This document shows positions 37,363 to 49,132 of a stretch of DNA of 64,000 nucleotides, piece by piece. Origin of the DNA: Liolophura sinensis (taxonomy: Eukaryota; Mollusca; Polyplacophora; Chitonida; Chitonidae); NCBI RefSeq assembly GCF_032854445.1, contig NC_088295.1:15799385-15863384 (forward strand), in the 5' to 3' direction. Both the position numbers and the translations under genes were made by a program. The notes below the pieces were generated by a model. The model saw only the letters and a list, made by a program, of their open reading frames with translations, did not search any database and was not told where the DNA came from. The number at the start of each line of letters is the position of its first letter. Position 1 is the first letter of the stretch.

Positions 37363-37995
37363 GATGTCCGTACGTCCTCTTACTGACGGTCTGTTTGGTG
37401 TACTCGGTAAGATCTGCGCCTCTACCTGACCTGTGTGACACGTAAATCCAGCTATATCATTTACATTGAAAATAAGTCAAAGACTGTGATAATGCACAAA
37501 TATATATGTCGACAACTATAGATCAAGACAGAACCAGTGTGGCATGAATTTAATATTGTCCTGTCGAATGGTAAGCGACCCTGCCAATCCTGATTATTTA
37601 CATTGTGACATTAAGTCTTTTTGTAAATTTTCATTGGCTGTCTCTTCTCTATTTCGTGTTGTGTCCTACTTTCGCTCTTGACACAGAAATATTTGTGGGA
37701 CTTCGTACAAAACAAGTTTGGTTTCTTTGTGTAATTGTCACACGAGACATTTTCCACTGAAGAGAATTAAACCTGGTTTTTGACAATTGACGCACATTGG
37801 TCTTTATACCAATGCATTTAACCGCGCCTTTATTCAACTCTACATATATATCAATAGCTGAGCCTATCAATCTTCTCTGAGTTGTCGAGAGTTTATGATC
37901 TTACTGCGTCGTGCACATCAGGTTACTCCGTCTGTGTCTACCTGGACTGACAACCTGAAAACGCAGCCAAAGTCTGAGACATCCTCATACCCGCC
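37363..37995. promoter_or_regulatory. Shared divergent promoter between C1 and D
   Basis: The 633 bp between the two start codons must hold both promoters. The corresponding spacer in the duplicated unit (52,907-53,515) is alignable along most of its length, for example GACGCACATTGGTCTTTATA against GACGCACATTAGTCTTTATA. ATATATATCAATAGC near 37,845 is a possible TATA-like element for D. Bidirectional use is inferred from arrangement. Confidence 0.55.
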
Positions 37996-40097
37996 ATGGC
38001 TAAGCTAGTGTCGATATCAGTGCTAGTTCTGGGCTTGATGGCCTGTGTCCATGGAGCATGCTTCAGGGACTCGCTCTTGAACATAACTGGGCGTGAGTAT
38101 CCTATTTCTGAGATACATAGTTCATGTAACCTTGTTTACTCGGATAAATGTTATTTAATTTCAAAAAGAAATAGGGACCGAGCGATTAGTCTGCTAGCGC
38201 AGCACAGTAATACAGGAGAATCTCACCAATACAAATGCTGTGAGCCCAAGTCCAGCCCATGCTGGCTTTCTCCAAAGTCGCACGTGTGAATGATCTGTCA
38301 AAAACCTGTCATCATCGTATAAGTGAAATGTTCTTGGGAGCGGCGTTAAAATCCAGTCAAATAAATAAATAAATAAATAATTTCAAAAAAAAAAACAATT
38401 TGTTAGAAAATATGTACCTTTGTACCCATTGTCACAGTAAAGCTTGATTTCCTTCCTTCTTTCTAACTTAATTTTTCTTTGGTAGGCGAAAAAGGGTGCA
38501 CGGAGTGTCTTCGACATGATACTTCAATGGGCTCGCCCTGCTACAAGAAGACGCTATTTTACACCACCTGACTACTTGTCGTCATATGACTGAAACATTG
38601 TGAAGCATAGCGCGATGTATAAAACCCAGCAATCATTCATTCGCATCTTCTGTTTGACAGCATACGGGAATGTCCGTCAGTACTGCTACATCAGTGACTT
38701 CAACCTGAACATATCTGTAGGAGGTTATGTGAAGAGCCTTGACACGTGTTACGAGTACCACTGTTATGACCATGGACTGGATGCATGTGGGTGAGTACGC
38801 ATATACAAGACTGATTAAACTCATCGGAAATGTGTGATTGCTGACAAGTCGTCGTTTGGAAAACTGGTTGGACAGGTCAATCAACAAGAGCCGAAGTCCC
38901 ATAGACATCTCACCAACGTCACCTGGTGAAATATTCTTTAGCAAAGTGCTGTTATAAAAGACATATATTCTGGTCACAAGACAAATTCTAACCAAAATTG
39001 TTACAATATCCACAGGTTTCTAATAGAAGAAAAACACACTACCCACATAATAATTAGATTCACAAGAACCTGAAATGCTAGCTGTAGCCTAAACGTTCAT
39101 TTACAGGCCGTGTATATCCCTGAATATTGATGCAATTATTGTTACGGAGCCAAGTAACACAGTTTTTTTATAGAATCGACACCAAATCGGGTACGCTATG
39201 ATTCACACAAGGACTCCAACGACTGAAGAAGAGAAACCAACACACCAGATACAGTTTTCAGATATTTTTTTAAGACAACAAAGAACGAGTTTAGTAATAC
39301 CCACGGCCTACGCACGACTGGCTTGACCTGCTGGCAACGTTCACCCAACCGACGCGAGGTTGCTAGTGTCAGAGTTATAAAAACATTATAAAATTATTAT
39401 CAGGTTAGTTGATTGGTGTACTCGGAAATATTTGACGTACTTTATGGAGGACAGCTTTACTTCGGGGTAAAAGGACAGAGACCTTGCTGTCTGGATTTGA
39501 CGCGCGACCTCATTGATGAAAGGCAGCGTACTTCCTGCAGAAGCCATTAGTCCAGTTGGAATACAGTTCAGGACAAATAACGTCCTTGAATACTTTGCAG
39601 AGATATGAACTCAAGATTTGATTGAAATATGTTCGCTGTGTCACTTCCAAATGTTACCTATAAGAAATTAGATCCTAATCACCGATTCAGTTTTGAATTT
39701 TTATCCTGTAGTTGTGAACCGTCTGTGGAATTTGTAATAATGACTGTATGCACTTGTTTTCAGTTTCGGTGTTCGCGCTGGTGTCCTGGTGGCTCAAGGC
39801 TGCCTTGTTCTTAACATGGCATGTCAGCCTTCGTTTGTACAGGATCCGAAGTCAATCTACAAGTGTCTCTTCGACCCCTCGGGAATACCAGCCACTGGAC
39901 CTACAATACCACCGCCCACAGAACCGAAATTAATTCGCCCAACACTTAACTCTGACGAATTCTGCAATGATCCTCACATCACTGGCCAACTCAGAGATCA
40001 GGTCTGCGCATCCACCGGAAGTCAACAGATGGTCACCATAGTTACAATGACGGCGATGTTAATAACCACATTCTTCATGTACACTGTCATGAACTGA
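37996..40097 (+). CDS. D: secreted cysteine-rich protein with hydrophobic C-terminal tail, paralogue of C1
   Basis: Three exons: 37996-38092, 38661-38790 and 39764-40097 (TGA), with phases 1 and 2 exactly as in C1, giving 186 residues. The signal peptide is MAKLVSISVLVLGLMACVHG. The core keeps the C1 pattern C-x20-C-x3-C-x21-C-x6-C-x13-C with GFGVRAGVL and FVQDP at matching positions. After it comes a Pro/Thr-rich linker (GPTIPPPTEP), two more Cys and a hydrophobic end (MVTIVTMTAMLITTFFMYTV) that could be a GPI-attachment signal or membrane anchor. C1 lacks this tail. A polyadenylation-like ATTAAA lies at 40161-40166. Intron 1 carries two SINE copies. No function is known to me; secretion and surface attachment are inferred. 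Confidence 0.85.
38170..38380 (+). mobile_element. SINE A, diverged copy in intron 1 of gene D
   Basis: GACCGAGCGATTAGTCTGCTAGC, GCTGTGAGCCCAAGTCCAGC, CATGCTGGCTTTCTCC, then GTATAAGTGAAATGTTCTTG and an (AAATA)n tail; internally shortened. Confidence 0.85.
38495..38620 (+). mobile_element. SINE B, 3' fragment in intron 1 of gene D
   Basis: Contains GTCTTCGACATGATACTTCA, CTGCTACAAGAAGACGC and TCGTCATATGACTGAAACATT, matching the better copy at 61,600-61,962. Confidence 0.7.
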
Positions 40098-40336
40098 GTC
40101 CGTTGTCTTATTGTTCATGTATCCACAAAGACAAAACTTCATGTATTGTTTCCTAATCGAATTAAACAATAGAAAAGTTTACCTTTTTGTAGGATTGTGT
40201 ACACTTTTCCTTAACGCAGTTAAACCAATTCGCTCGCTCACCATAATAGTTGAAGGGCTTGTTCGTTGCAACTGTCAGACCCATGACCGATGATGTGGCG
40301 TGCTGGAAATCCATGGCCTCGTTTTTCTCCATTATA

Positions 40337-40515
40337 AGTAGGCTTCCGTGGGCGAGTCGTTATCGTGCTTACGCAGCTTATTCTTGCTTTATCTCCGTTG
40401 TACACAGGAATTTAGATTTGTTAGTAATCCGTGGATGCACGTGAGTTTCCTCGAGCCTGGTTTCCTCCCACTATAATGCTGGCCATCGTCGTGTAAGTGA
40501 CATATATAAATAAAT
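40337..40515 (+). mobile_element. SINE A, diverged copy
   Basis: GGCTTCCGTGGGCGAGTCG head, CACGTGAGTTTCCTCGAGCC, CCACTATAATGCTGGCCATC and CGTCGTGTAAGTGACATATA-AATAAA end. Confidence 0.75.
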
Positions 40516-40898
40516 CATTAACAGTACATGTGATTAATGAGAGAGAAGACATAGAGAAAGATCCCCTGGTGAGAAGAATTTACATAGGAAAAAATAATAA
40601 AACGCCTTCTTAACTTTCTACATTCTGTTATATTCCAACAGCAGTTTCAAACGTCATGTTATTTTCAAGGAATATGAATATGAATGATCACAGAGGTCTT
40701 TATACAGGATATGTGTTACCAGCAACTAAGGAACATATTACGTACATGTCAAAACAGGCATTGGTGTAGTTACATGGCATAATACATGGATAAATTGTTG
40801 CTGGGAACAAGGTCGTACATGTATAAAGCTGTTAAGTAGCGAAAAATAGAAAAGATACTCGCGTTCGTTTTCAGTAAGGTCTTGTTCATGTTTACGTT

Positions 40899-41372
40899 TC
40901 ATTTCCGAAGTTCAGTGAGTATTTTACTATCTGGGTTGCTACCTACTTCCATATAAGTGTCTCTGTCCTCAATCATTTCCATAAGTTTTACTTTATAAAA
41001 TGACTTGTCCATAACAACGACAGCTTTACCTTTGTCTGCTTCTGTTATAATAATGTTAGGATATGATTCAAGATTCTCCAGAGCTGATTTCTGTGCAGAT
41101 GATAAATTTGACCTGGCGTTTGATTTAGATTTGAGGGGAATCTTTTGCAAATCATCTAAAAATGTTTCCAGGTTATCGTCATCACTGGTGCGTGGCCTGA
41201 AAGTGGATGAGGTTTTAGCAAGAGATTCGTCACTCACGTTATCGTTAATATGACCGTGCATTAATTCACTCATTCTTAGTCGTCTACTAAACTCATGTAT
41301 AACTTTCTGTAGATCTTCATTGTTAGCTGGTGGCGTTGGAGTGAAGTCAAGTTGAACTTGGGGAAAAAGCAC
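40899..41372 (-). mobile_element. Penelope-like retroelement fragment (N-terminal reverse-transcriptase region)
   Basis: A 157-codon frame contains ALENLESYPNIIITEADKGK and AVVVMDKSFYKVKLMEMIED. The motif of Asn-Ile-x-Ile/Pro-x-x-Ala-Asp-Lys-Gly followed by VVVMD is diagnostic of the region before the RT fingers in Penelope-like elements. The RT core and GIY-YIG endonuclease are missing after ELRK-stop. The fragment is truncated and inactive. Confidence 0.75.
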
Positions 41373-41734
41373 TCAGTACGGTATTAAGTACTAATGAAAT
41401 AAATACATAAAGGAACAAAAGGAAGCATTTTCCCCCTTATTGATACAGTACACAGCAGCTTGTCTGCCTATAAGGTGTATTAGCTGTTTTGCCGGGTGTT
41501 AAAATTCAACGGTAACAAAACAAAACGTATTATCTGTATGCTTAAGAAAATCAGACGTTTTTGCATTCATTATATCACTAGAAGAGATCAATCGATGACG
41601 ATTCATTCCACACACATTCCTTTAGCTATATAACACAAAGATTAAATCAAAACCATACTTCATCAATGAAAATTTGATATTTGGCATATGTTTTTGTCTG
41701 GCTTTCTATATTACTTAATTGAATTCAAAACAAC

Positions 41735-41990
41735 GTCACATTTCTAGGGGGAAATCACATATAAACGAACTTTGCGGTTACTGGATCACTGCTTGTCTTG
41801 TTAATCCGGACATGGGGTTTGCTACAACCCCACTCTACCGCAGTCGCTCAGACCTAGCACGTAAGAATTATGGCCCGGGCTGGTGCGGGACGACAGTTTA
41901 AATTATGACCAGGCAGAGGGTCCCGGGGCGTAATAATTACGCGCATGCGTATTGTACGGCGCGAGATATAAGTATTACGCTCAGAGATGC
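41735..41990 (+). mobile_element. Unclassified dispersed repeat R, copy 1
   Basis: It shares with the reverse complement of 46,638-46,890 the segments AACTTTGC/GAACTTTGCC, CTTGTCTTGTTAA, GCTCAGACC, GTGCGGGACGACA/GGCACGGGACGACA and CGTAATAATTACGCGCATGCG. The ends are not defined. No coding capacity. Confidence 0.6.
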
Positions 41991-42042
41991 AAGATGATAT
42001 AATGCGTTAATGTTTGAACCATAGTAGATTGAATAAGTCTTC

Positions 42043-42185
42043 CGCAGTGAATAAGACTGTGTTCTCGGCTATTGCCGGTAACATAATATCGTTTTAGATA
42101 AGCAAAGAATTTACACTCGCACAGACCCATGTGAACGGCCCGGTCAACCAAAAGACGGCTAGGCTAGGTACAATTTTAACCCGGC
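42043..42185. repeat. Direct repeat of about 145 bp, copy 1
   Basis: CGCAGTGAATAAGACTGTGT ... GGCTAGGTACAATTTTAACC recurs at 42,650-42,795 with a handful of differences. About 465 bp separate the copies. It may be the two ends of an element or a local duplication. Confidence 0.85.
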
Positions 42186-42649
42186 GTAAAGAAATCGGGC
42201 ATAATTACAGACATTATAGTTTTTTTAAATCTGGGTAAATGAATGATAAGTAATTCATTTGAAGATGAATTCTTAAGCAGTGGCCTTCACTACCAAGAAA
42301 ACGGATGGTATGGCTAAATAGGTGACCTTCCTAGAAACAGTATTCCACCGACATATAAACATGAAGTAATTGGGGTTGTAACTTACAGATATCTCAAAAT
42401 ATTTATTCGAACTGGTTTAAGTTCTTACAGATATGTCAAAATATTCATTCGAACTGGTTCAAGTTATCCTCTAGTACAAAGTTTTCTACTAGTCTAGTTC
42501 ATAAATTCTGTCTCCATTCCATTCGCCATCTATTGCAACAGATTAGTTCAAACAGGCCATCTCATAGCTCAAGTGACATGTGGAATAAAACCATTACCGG
42601 AAGCCTACAATGCTGGCCAACTAGGGCCTGTCCTTCAATGAATTCCGTG

Positions 42650-42795
42650 CGCAGTGAATAAGACTGTGTTCTCGGGAATTGCCGGTAACATAATATCGTT
42701 TTAGATAAAGAAAGAATTTACACTTGCACAGACACATGTGAAAGGCTCGGTCGGCCAAAAGACGGTTTATAGGCTAGGTACAATTTTAACCCGGC
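42650..42795. repeat. Direct repeat of about 145 bp, copy 2
   Basis: Second copy of the unit at 42,043-42,185, same orientation. Between the copies, at 42,385-42,470, is a short tandem pair (ATTTATTCGAACTGGTTTAA / ATTCATTCGAACTGGTTCAA). Confidence 0.85.
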
Positions 42796-42999
42796 AGGCA
42801 AGCAGGTCTGCCAAAGATTTTTACTGATGCTTGTTCATTAGAAATCATGTTGTTGTTGTTACACTGTTGAGTACATACTTTAAATTTAAGTGCGGCAACA
42901 TGTCCGTTCAAGGTGATTCTATAATCCTTGCGATATAAAGGCAAGTGTCAGAATGTCAACACTCTTTATAAGTGTTAAGCTCATAAATCGTGTTAAATA

Positions 43000-44800
43000 T
43001 TGTAAAATATGATTGCCCACACCTTAAAACTATTAAATCGAGTAATGACTACATGGAAGGTACATAATGTTAGATTAAAAGACTTTAAACATAAAATGCC
43101 TGATATACAGAAAAGAAGTGTTGTTTGACGTAAGATAGGCCTAATGGTACATTACTGCACTGTCTCCTCATATAAACTGTTAAATTTCTTAAACCGTAGG
43201 AGGCTTAACCTAGCATTCTGAATGTTTTCACACCTCCACCACTGTCACCATGTTGGAATTAGCATGATTAAATTTGTATATAGCATTTCAGTTTTAGGAA
43301 AGTATTCAGTTTAAAACCAAATCAATATATCAGGGTGACAACAGGTTTGAATATTTTTTATAATGTTGTGCAGTATTCAACATGAAACTCTTATCTCACA
43401 ACAGAACTGAGCAGATGTGACACGGCTCGGCGATATGTAGCGCTGTGTGGTTTTAGAGTGCACTGCACCGTGCAGCGTCTACGAAGTGCTGACATGAAAC
43501 AGCCCACACGGCACTGAACACCACCATACAGATCCCAACCATCTGAACCAAAGATGTTCTGCCATTGCTGTGTAGTATATGGTTGATATTCTAGGGCGTG
43601 AGGAGAACGCAAATGTCTGATTCCCTTGCAGAACATATCCATTATAGCTACACAAAATGTACCCACCCTGACGAAAAATACAACGAAATATTTGTAGCAC
43701 ATGTTTTTAACACTTCTGTATAAATAAAAGTGGTCCAGTGGTACAGCTGGTACATCTAGATGAAAATAATTTGCTACGTCAATCAGTTGAGTTGTTATTT
43801 CCATTTCATATATTTTCAATACACAAAGGCAGTCTTATATTTAAAATAAACAGGTCTTATAAGTATAAATGAAAACAATTATGCTCCACAATTCACCTGA
43901 TGGATTATAATGATACATAATGCATCCCCATATACTGTAACTACACTGATTGAGACCAAATTAGACTAAACCATTCAAAAGCAAAACAGGAAAAAACTCA
44001 CCCATAACCATGAAAATATCCGTCATTATGAATCTACAAAAGACACTCGTATATGGGCAGAGTATATAACTGGACCTAAGTAAAACAAAATCAATGTCTC
44101 CCATGTGAAAAGGTGTACATTATGTGCATATTGGTATACCTTAATAAAGATGTACTACAATCATACGCTGTTAACGACAGTTACTAGGGCCTACCCGTAA
44201 GTTACCTATTAGACAAGTATAGACAATCTTGCCTATGTTAGATTAATCTCAGAAAAGTGTCCGGAATGCAGTTTACAGAACAAAACATTAGCACGAAAAC
44301 GAGGCCAGAATGACAGACCGGCTAAGTATATAAACAGGACTACCCAGGAATCGGCTACAATGGGGCGGGTACACTAAACCATGTAACATACACGTTCATC
44401 ATAAACTACTGCATGCACACTCATCGACAACACTTACTAAATAAATCGTGTCTCAAACTACTCAGAAATGATAATGTACTATATCAACTGTTTTTACATT
44501 TTTGGTTCGATATCAACGAGCTCACTTTACAAGAACGCGACCGAGATCGCTCGGCTCGTCTTGTTCGAGTTAGGTGACCACAACGGCAAGACAAGCTGTG
44601 TCGGTAACCAACTGAAAATGGCCTCCGTGGCCAACGATTACGGCCTATTCAAGAAACAGACTTGAAATTATTTCTGGGTGAGTTCATATATACATAGACA
44701 TGGTTTTTCACATTAGTTTCCTTTTGGGATGTTAATTTAAAATATTTTCTGCCTTGCTGAAACTTACATACAGCCTGTCGGTCATTGCGTCTTCACATCG
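43000..44800. other. Region without a supported gene
   Basis: A 142-codon minus-strand frame at 43,391-43,819 has no recognised motif. A CpG-richer patch at 44,510-44,680 ends with a donor-like CTGGGTGAGT, but no continuing exon was found. Confidence 0.4.
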
Positions 44801-44804
44801 GACC

Positions 44805-45135
44805 TCAGAGATCTATCGCGAAAGTTTGCTGTAGAAGCATTAACGTATAAAGCTCGTTATAGAGAGAATGGTTAAGTTCATCCTCGGCATACTGGAGAGG
44901 TGATTTCAATTCTTGCTCTTCTCCTGCTGCGCCCTGAGGAGACTCCACGCCCTGGTCTGTTGCTGGTTTGCTGGACTTACTCAGATGATAAAGTTCATAC
45001 ACTACCTGCTGTTTGTGGCTCTCCACTATTTATTTTGACCGTGGATCAGTCAACCTTTGGCCGTTGACATACACGTCAACGGACACCTCGATGTTTTCTG
45101 GATATCTTTGCAGTAGTGTATGAATTAATTAGGAA
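44805..45135 (-). pseudogene. Protein-like segment with one in-frame stop, unassigned
   Basis: On the minus strand IHTLLQRYPENIEVSVDVYV leads into NGQRLTDPRSK, then TAA, then (same frame) VVYELYHLSKSS and a Gln/Glu-rich stretch, with a stop at 44,805. Composition is protein-like over about 110 codons and the reading frame resumes after the stop, suggesting a decayed coding sequence. The family is not recognised. Confidence 0.3.
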
Positions 45136-46455
45136 TTGCTTTCTTGGATGTTTTGCCTGCTGAGTAAATAGACTTCAGGAAAAAGAACTCTGATTAATAT
45201 TAATACACCGCAGCGTACTTAATTAGGAGTAGACATTTTGCGAAGCTCTACATGTGACATTGTTTCTCACAATACAATTACACAATCATAATAACATCAA
45301 TGCTAAATGTTTCATTTTAACAATATAATTGTTTTTGTATGAACATTTTTCTGATGTGAACAGGAAGGTCATCTGAAAGCTCATCGCCTCCCTTGATGCC
45401 GAACACCAGGCCGGGTCACGGAGTTAACCTTAATCCTGGCGCAAATGTAAACAAGACTGAAATTTAGGAGGAGTCCACGAGTGAACTATAGACATGGGAT
45501 GAGAAAAGTTGTTTTGCCGCCCGCCTTTCCGTTCCCTATTATTTTCTCATTACATGGTATGGGCGTGTTAAATTTCGTAATGGTAGAAGCAGTAAACAAA
45601 TTATGGCATCAAATTATACCACACAGTTTTAGCAATTTATGTCTGAGATAGAATCTATTCCTGTTTTCCTTACAGAAATGGGAATGTTTGGTATCTGTTT
45701 CATCTTTTGGGAATAATATATTGACGTGACATAAGCATGTCCTGCATGAATCGCAGAATTACGCTCACCAATGCACACCACTAGGATATGTTGAAATGTG
45801 TAATATTTTGTGAATATGGTAGCAGGGTGTTATTAACACACTTAAAGATGTGTCAAAATGAGATAAATATCTCCAGCAGATCTCAGTTTATGTACTGCAC
45901 AGCAATTTTGATGAGGTTGACAGTTAAAAAATTTCTCGTATTTCTGGGAACTATGCACAAACTATGATTTGATCTCTAGACCTCCGTTGGACCTTAAACT
46001 GATTCGATTTTACAAAACTTGCAATCGATATCGAAGTGTTTGGGGATATATTTGTTACATTCAGCGTGTGAACTATAAGTTTAGCGGACATGTATATATA
46101 GAAACGACTGCATAAATATATGGTGTTCATTCAAACTTTTTAGAAAATACAACACGTGTTGTTTCAAGATAGGTAACGTTCTTGCATGTGGACTAATTCG
46201 TCTGATGACCTGTTGTATCTTATACATGTACATACATCTGTAATGTTTTCTTTCATGAAAAACATATAGGTTCTGTTCTGTACCCCTCCTCTCAAAGTAA
46301 ACTTTCAAAAATGTGTCTTTGATTTCTGGTTACTCTTACGGGTTTGATTGTACAATGCCATGTTAAATATTTTTCCTTGTAGTATTTGGAAACACATGTA
46401 CCTGTCATTCGCGGCCTAATTTAATCTAGTTTTTCTAGTGAATTCAAGGTGTCTT

Positions 46456-46479
46456 GGGTGGGGGGGGGGGGGGGGGGAG
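46456..46479. repeat. Poly-G tract
   Basis: A run of about 20 G with a single A near its end. Confidence 0.9.
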
Positions 46480-46637
46480 GTCATTCACTCGGAACCGGTC
46501 CGATATAGTTGTACTGGAAAATATCATTGCGCAGCATGCTGTCGACATCAATACCCCCGGCTAGCGTAAATCGAGGTAATGTATTATGAATTCAAATGAT
46601 GGATGTTGAGTAGTCTACACCGATAATGGTTTAATCC

Positions 46638-46890
46638 GTTCAATATATTCCTGGGTGAATGCTAATGTCTCTCGCATGCGCGTAATTATTACGCCCCTCG
46701 CGCTAGGCTTGGTCATAATTCGAATTGTCGTCCCGTGCCAGTCCGGGTCGTAATTCTTACGCGCCGGGTCTGAGTGATCGCGAGAAAGGAGGGTTGTAGC
46801 AATTTCCCTGCTCGTGTTAACAAGACAAACAGTGAGACTGTCACGGCAAAGTTCGCTTACACGAGATTTCCGCTCAGAAATGAGACGGTG
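46638..46890 (-). mobile_element. Unclassified dispersed repeat R, copy 2 (inverted)
   Basis: Reverse-complement relative of 41,735-41,990, containing CGCATGCGCGTAATTATTACG and CAAGACAAACAGTGA. It abuts the exon-3 remnant of gene D. Confidence 0.6.
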
Positions 46891-47042
46891 TTTCAACCTT
46901 GACAAATTCTGCAACGATCCTTTCATCAATGGACCACACAGAAATAGGGTCAGCACATCCACCGGAAGTCAATAGATGGTCACCATAGCAACAATGGTTG
47001 CGATATTAATAACTGAATTCTTCATGTACGCCATCATGAACT
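46891..47042 (+). pseudogene. Exon-3 remnant of gene D
   Basis: AAATTCTGCAACGATCCT ... GCATCCACCGGAAGTCAA, GATGGTCACCATAG and TTCTTCATGTACGCCATCAT match the last 150 bp of D exon 3 (39,950-40,097). A TAG replaces the Gln codon in GGAAGTCAATAG. Homology continues into the 3' flank (ATGTTCATGTATCCACAA). The start of the exon and exons 1-2 are missing here. Confidence 0.85.
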
Positions 47043-47337
47043 GAGTCTATTTTACTTTGCATAAGACATCATTCTGACATATATAATGTTCATGTATCCA
47101 CAAGGATTTAAAAAGCATATGAAAACGGTATATATTTGTTTCATAATTGAAGTACAAAATTGAAAAGTTTAAAAGTTTCATAGGATTGTGTACATTCCTG
47201 GTTATCCCAGATAAACTAATCGAGGACAGCATTGGCTCTGGTAGTTGAAGGGCTCGTTCGCTGTAACTGTCAGGCCGAAAACCAATGAGGTCGACTGTTT
47301 GAATCAGTTGCCTCCGGTTCCCTGCATTAGTGACAGG

Positions 47338-47545
47338 AGCTTTCGTGGCCAAGTGCCAGAGTGCTATCGCAGCACAATGTCCCGGGTGCCACCTACCAAT
47401 GCAATCGCTGAGAGCTCAAGCGCAGCCCATGCTGACTTCCTCTCCGTGCGTACATGAGAATGTCTGCGGCAACCTGTGGATGGTTGTGGGTTTCCTAGGG
47501 GCTCTTCCCGGTTTCATACCACGGTAATGCTAGCCGAGTGAAAAA
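47338..47545 (+). mobile_element. SINE A, diverged copy
   Basis: GCTTTCGTGGCCAAGTGCC, CAATGCAATCGCTGAGAGCT, CATGCTGACTTCCTCTCCG and GGTTGTGGGTTTCCTAGGGG; the (AAATA)n tail is lost. Confidence 0.8.
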
Positions 47546-49132
47546 ATTCTACTATAGCAAAACAGAATGCATGACCTGTCTACTAGGGATAGTCAAACTG
47601 GATGACTGGAAATGATCAATCGGTGACGATTTGTTACAAAGACATTCAGTCAGATATAACACTGAAAGCGAAAAATTCTTGTGTGTATGACGTTACATAA
47701 AATTAAAACACCGTGCAATGCTTTCAAAGTCCCTCACGCCTGAAGGACATTTATTTACAGACCTAGATGAAGATGTCATGTGAGGGTAGTAACTTTGGTC
47801 ACAAACGCAATAGGTGTCTTCTGTATGAGTAAGTGTCATAGTTGTGTCTCAACTGTTGATATGGGTTCAGTAGTTCAAAATGCAATGGTGTAGGAAGCGC
47901 GAGGGGGTGGGGGTGGGGGGTGGAGCATATGTTTTGGCCAGTCCACTTTTCGACACAACCATATAAAAAATATACCACCGCGAATCTTCAATGCTTTCTT
48001 AACTGTTCTGAATCCGATGTTGAAACATTTCTTTTCATTTGTTCAAACAGATAAACGCACTGTAATTGTATCGGTCAGTGATCATGTCGTTATTGAAAAT
48101 TGTAACCTGAAATTTGTACTTTGCAAAATCGGGCCATGTAACTCAACATTCAAACAGAGCCAAAACATGTACGAAAACATTCCCTCGAAAGGCTTTTTAT
48201 CCGCCAGCAAAACTCATGTCGTGTTTGCCCTATTTTATGTGATATTTTCAATACTTGCCTGCATGTTTTCTATCACAAGAACATTGCATTATCGAGTTTA
48301 CCTAAATTTTTATCGTAATGTTGGATAGAAATTCTTTTTTGCGATTTTGCTGGTGCCCCTAGATCTGTGTGAACTTTCTTTTTTGATCTGAACGAGGTTT
48401 TTCGCTATGAAAAAGTGTAAGTGTGGTGTAGGTTTCTTAACTTCAGCTGTTCATGAGATAGAGTGTTAACTGGTAAATGCCCAGGCGGACGAACAGACGG
48501 ATGGCCATACTGAATAAACGTTAGGCCATGGAACATTGAAATTAAATAAGATTCATCTACCTACCAAACTCTACATGTTATGTATGTTTTATAAACTTCA
48601 GTTTTTAAAGATATCGTGTTAGCAAGCCTTTCATACAATTTAACTTCACTGACCCCAATGACCTTGAACAAAAGAGATTAAGGTCGCTGAAATTCTTTCT
48701 TTTGACAACGTGTAAGTGTGGTATAAGGGCAGAGTTTTAACAAGAAAACGGACAGATTACCGGACGGACGGATGCCGACCGTTTCAGCAATAGCCATAAG
48801 GGTGAATACTGGCCAAGGGTTAAAGGGTCAAAACCATAATCAAATCAGCTGGAAGTTGGAACGAAGCTATGGAACGAAAGTGCGAAGCAATGGCAGCTTG
48901 GCAGTATCGTTCCTTCGCTTTGCACTGTCGTGTAGAATGTTACGATGATGGCCTTAGCCAGCTACCATAATTAATACACGTAAATGATAGAAAGGAAACA
49001 AAATATTCACATACTTTGCATTCAATATATTATGTAAACAACGGAGAAAATTTCATTGCAACAGTTATTCAAGGAGACTCAGACGCATTGAGTCTGGAGT
49101 GGATGTGGTTGTTTCAGCTCTTCTGATTCTCC

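Noticed and set aside
43391-43819. 142-codon minus-strand frame
   Set aside because: No motif, no start context and biased composition; not enough to call a gene.
48017-48328. 103-codon frame with a hydrophobic stretch
   Set aside because: No homologue recognised and AT-driven composition; the duplicated C1 region offers no counterpart.
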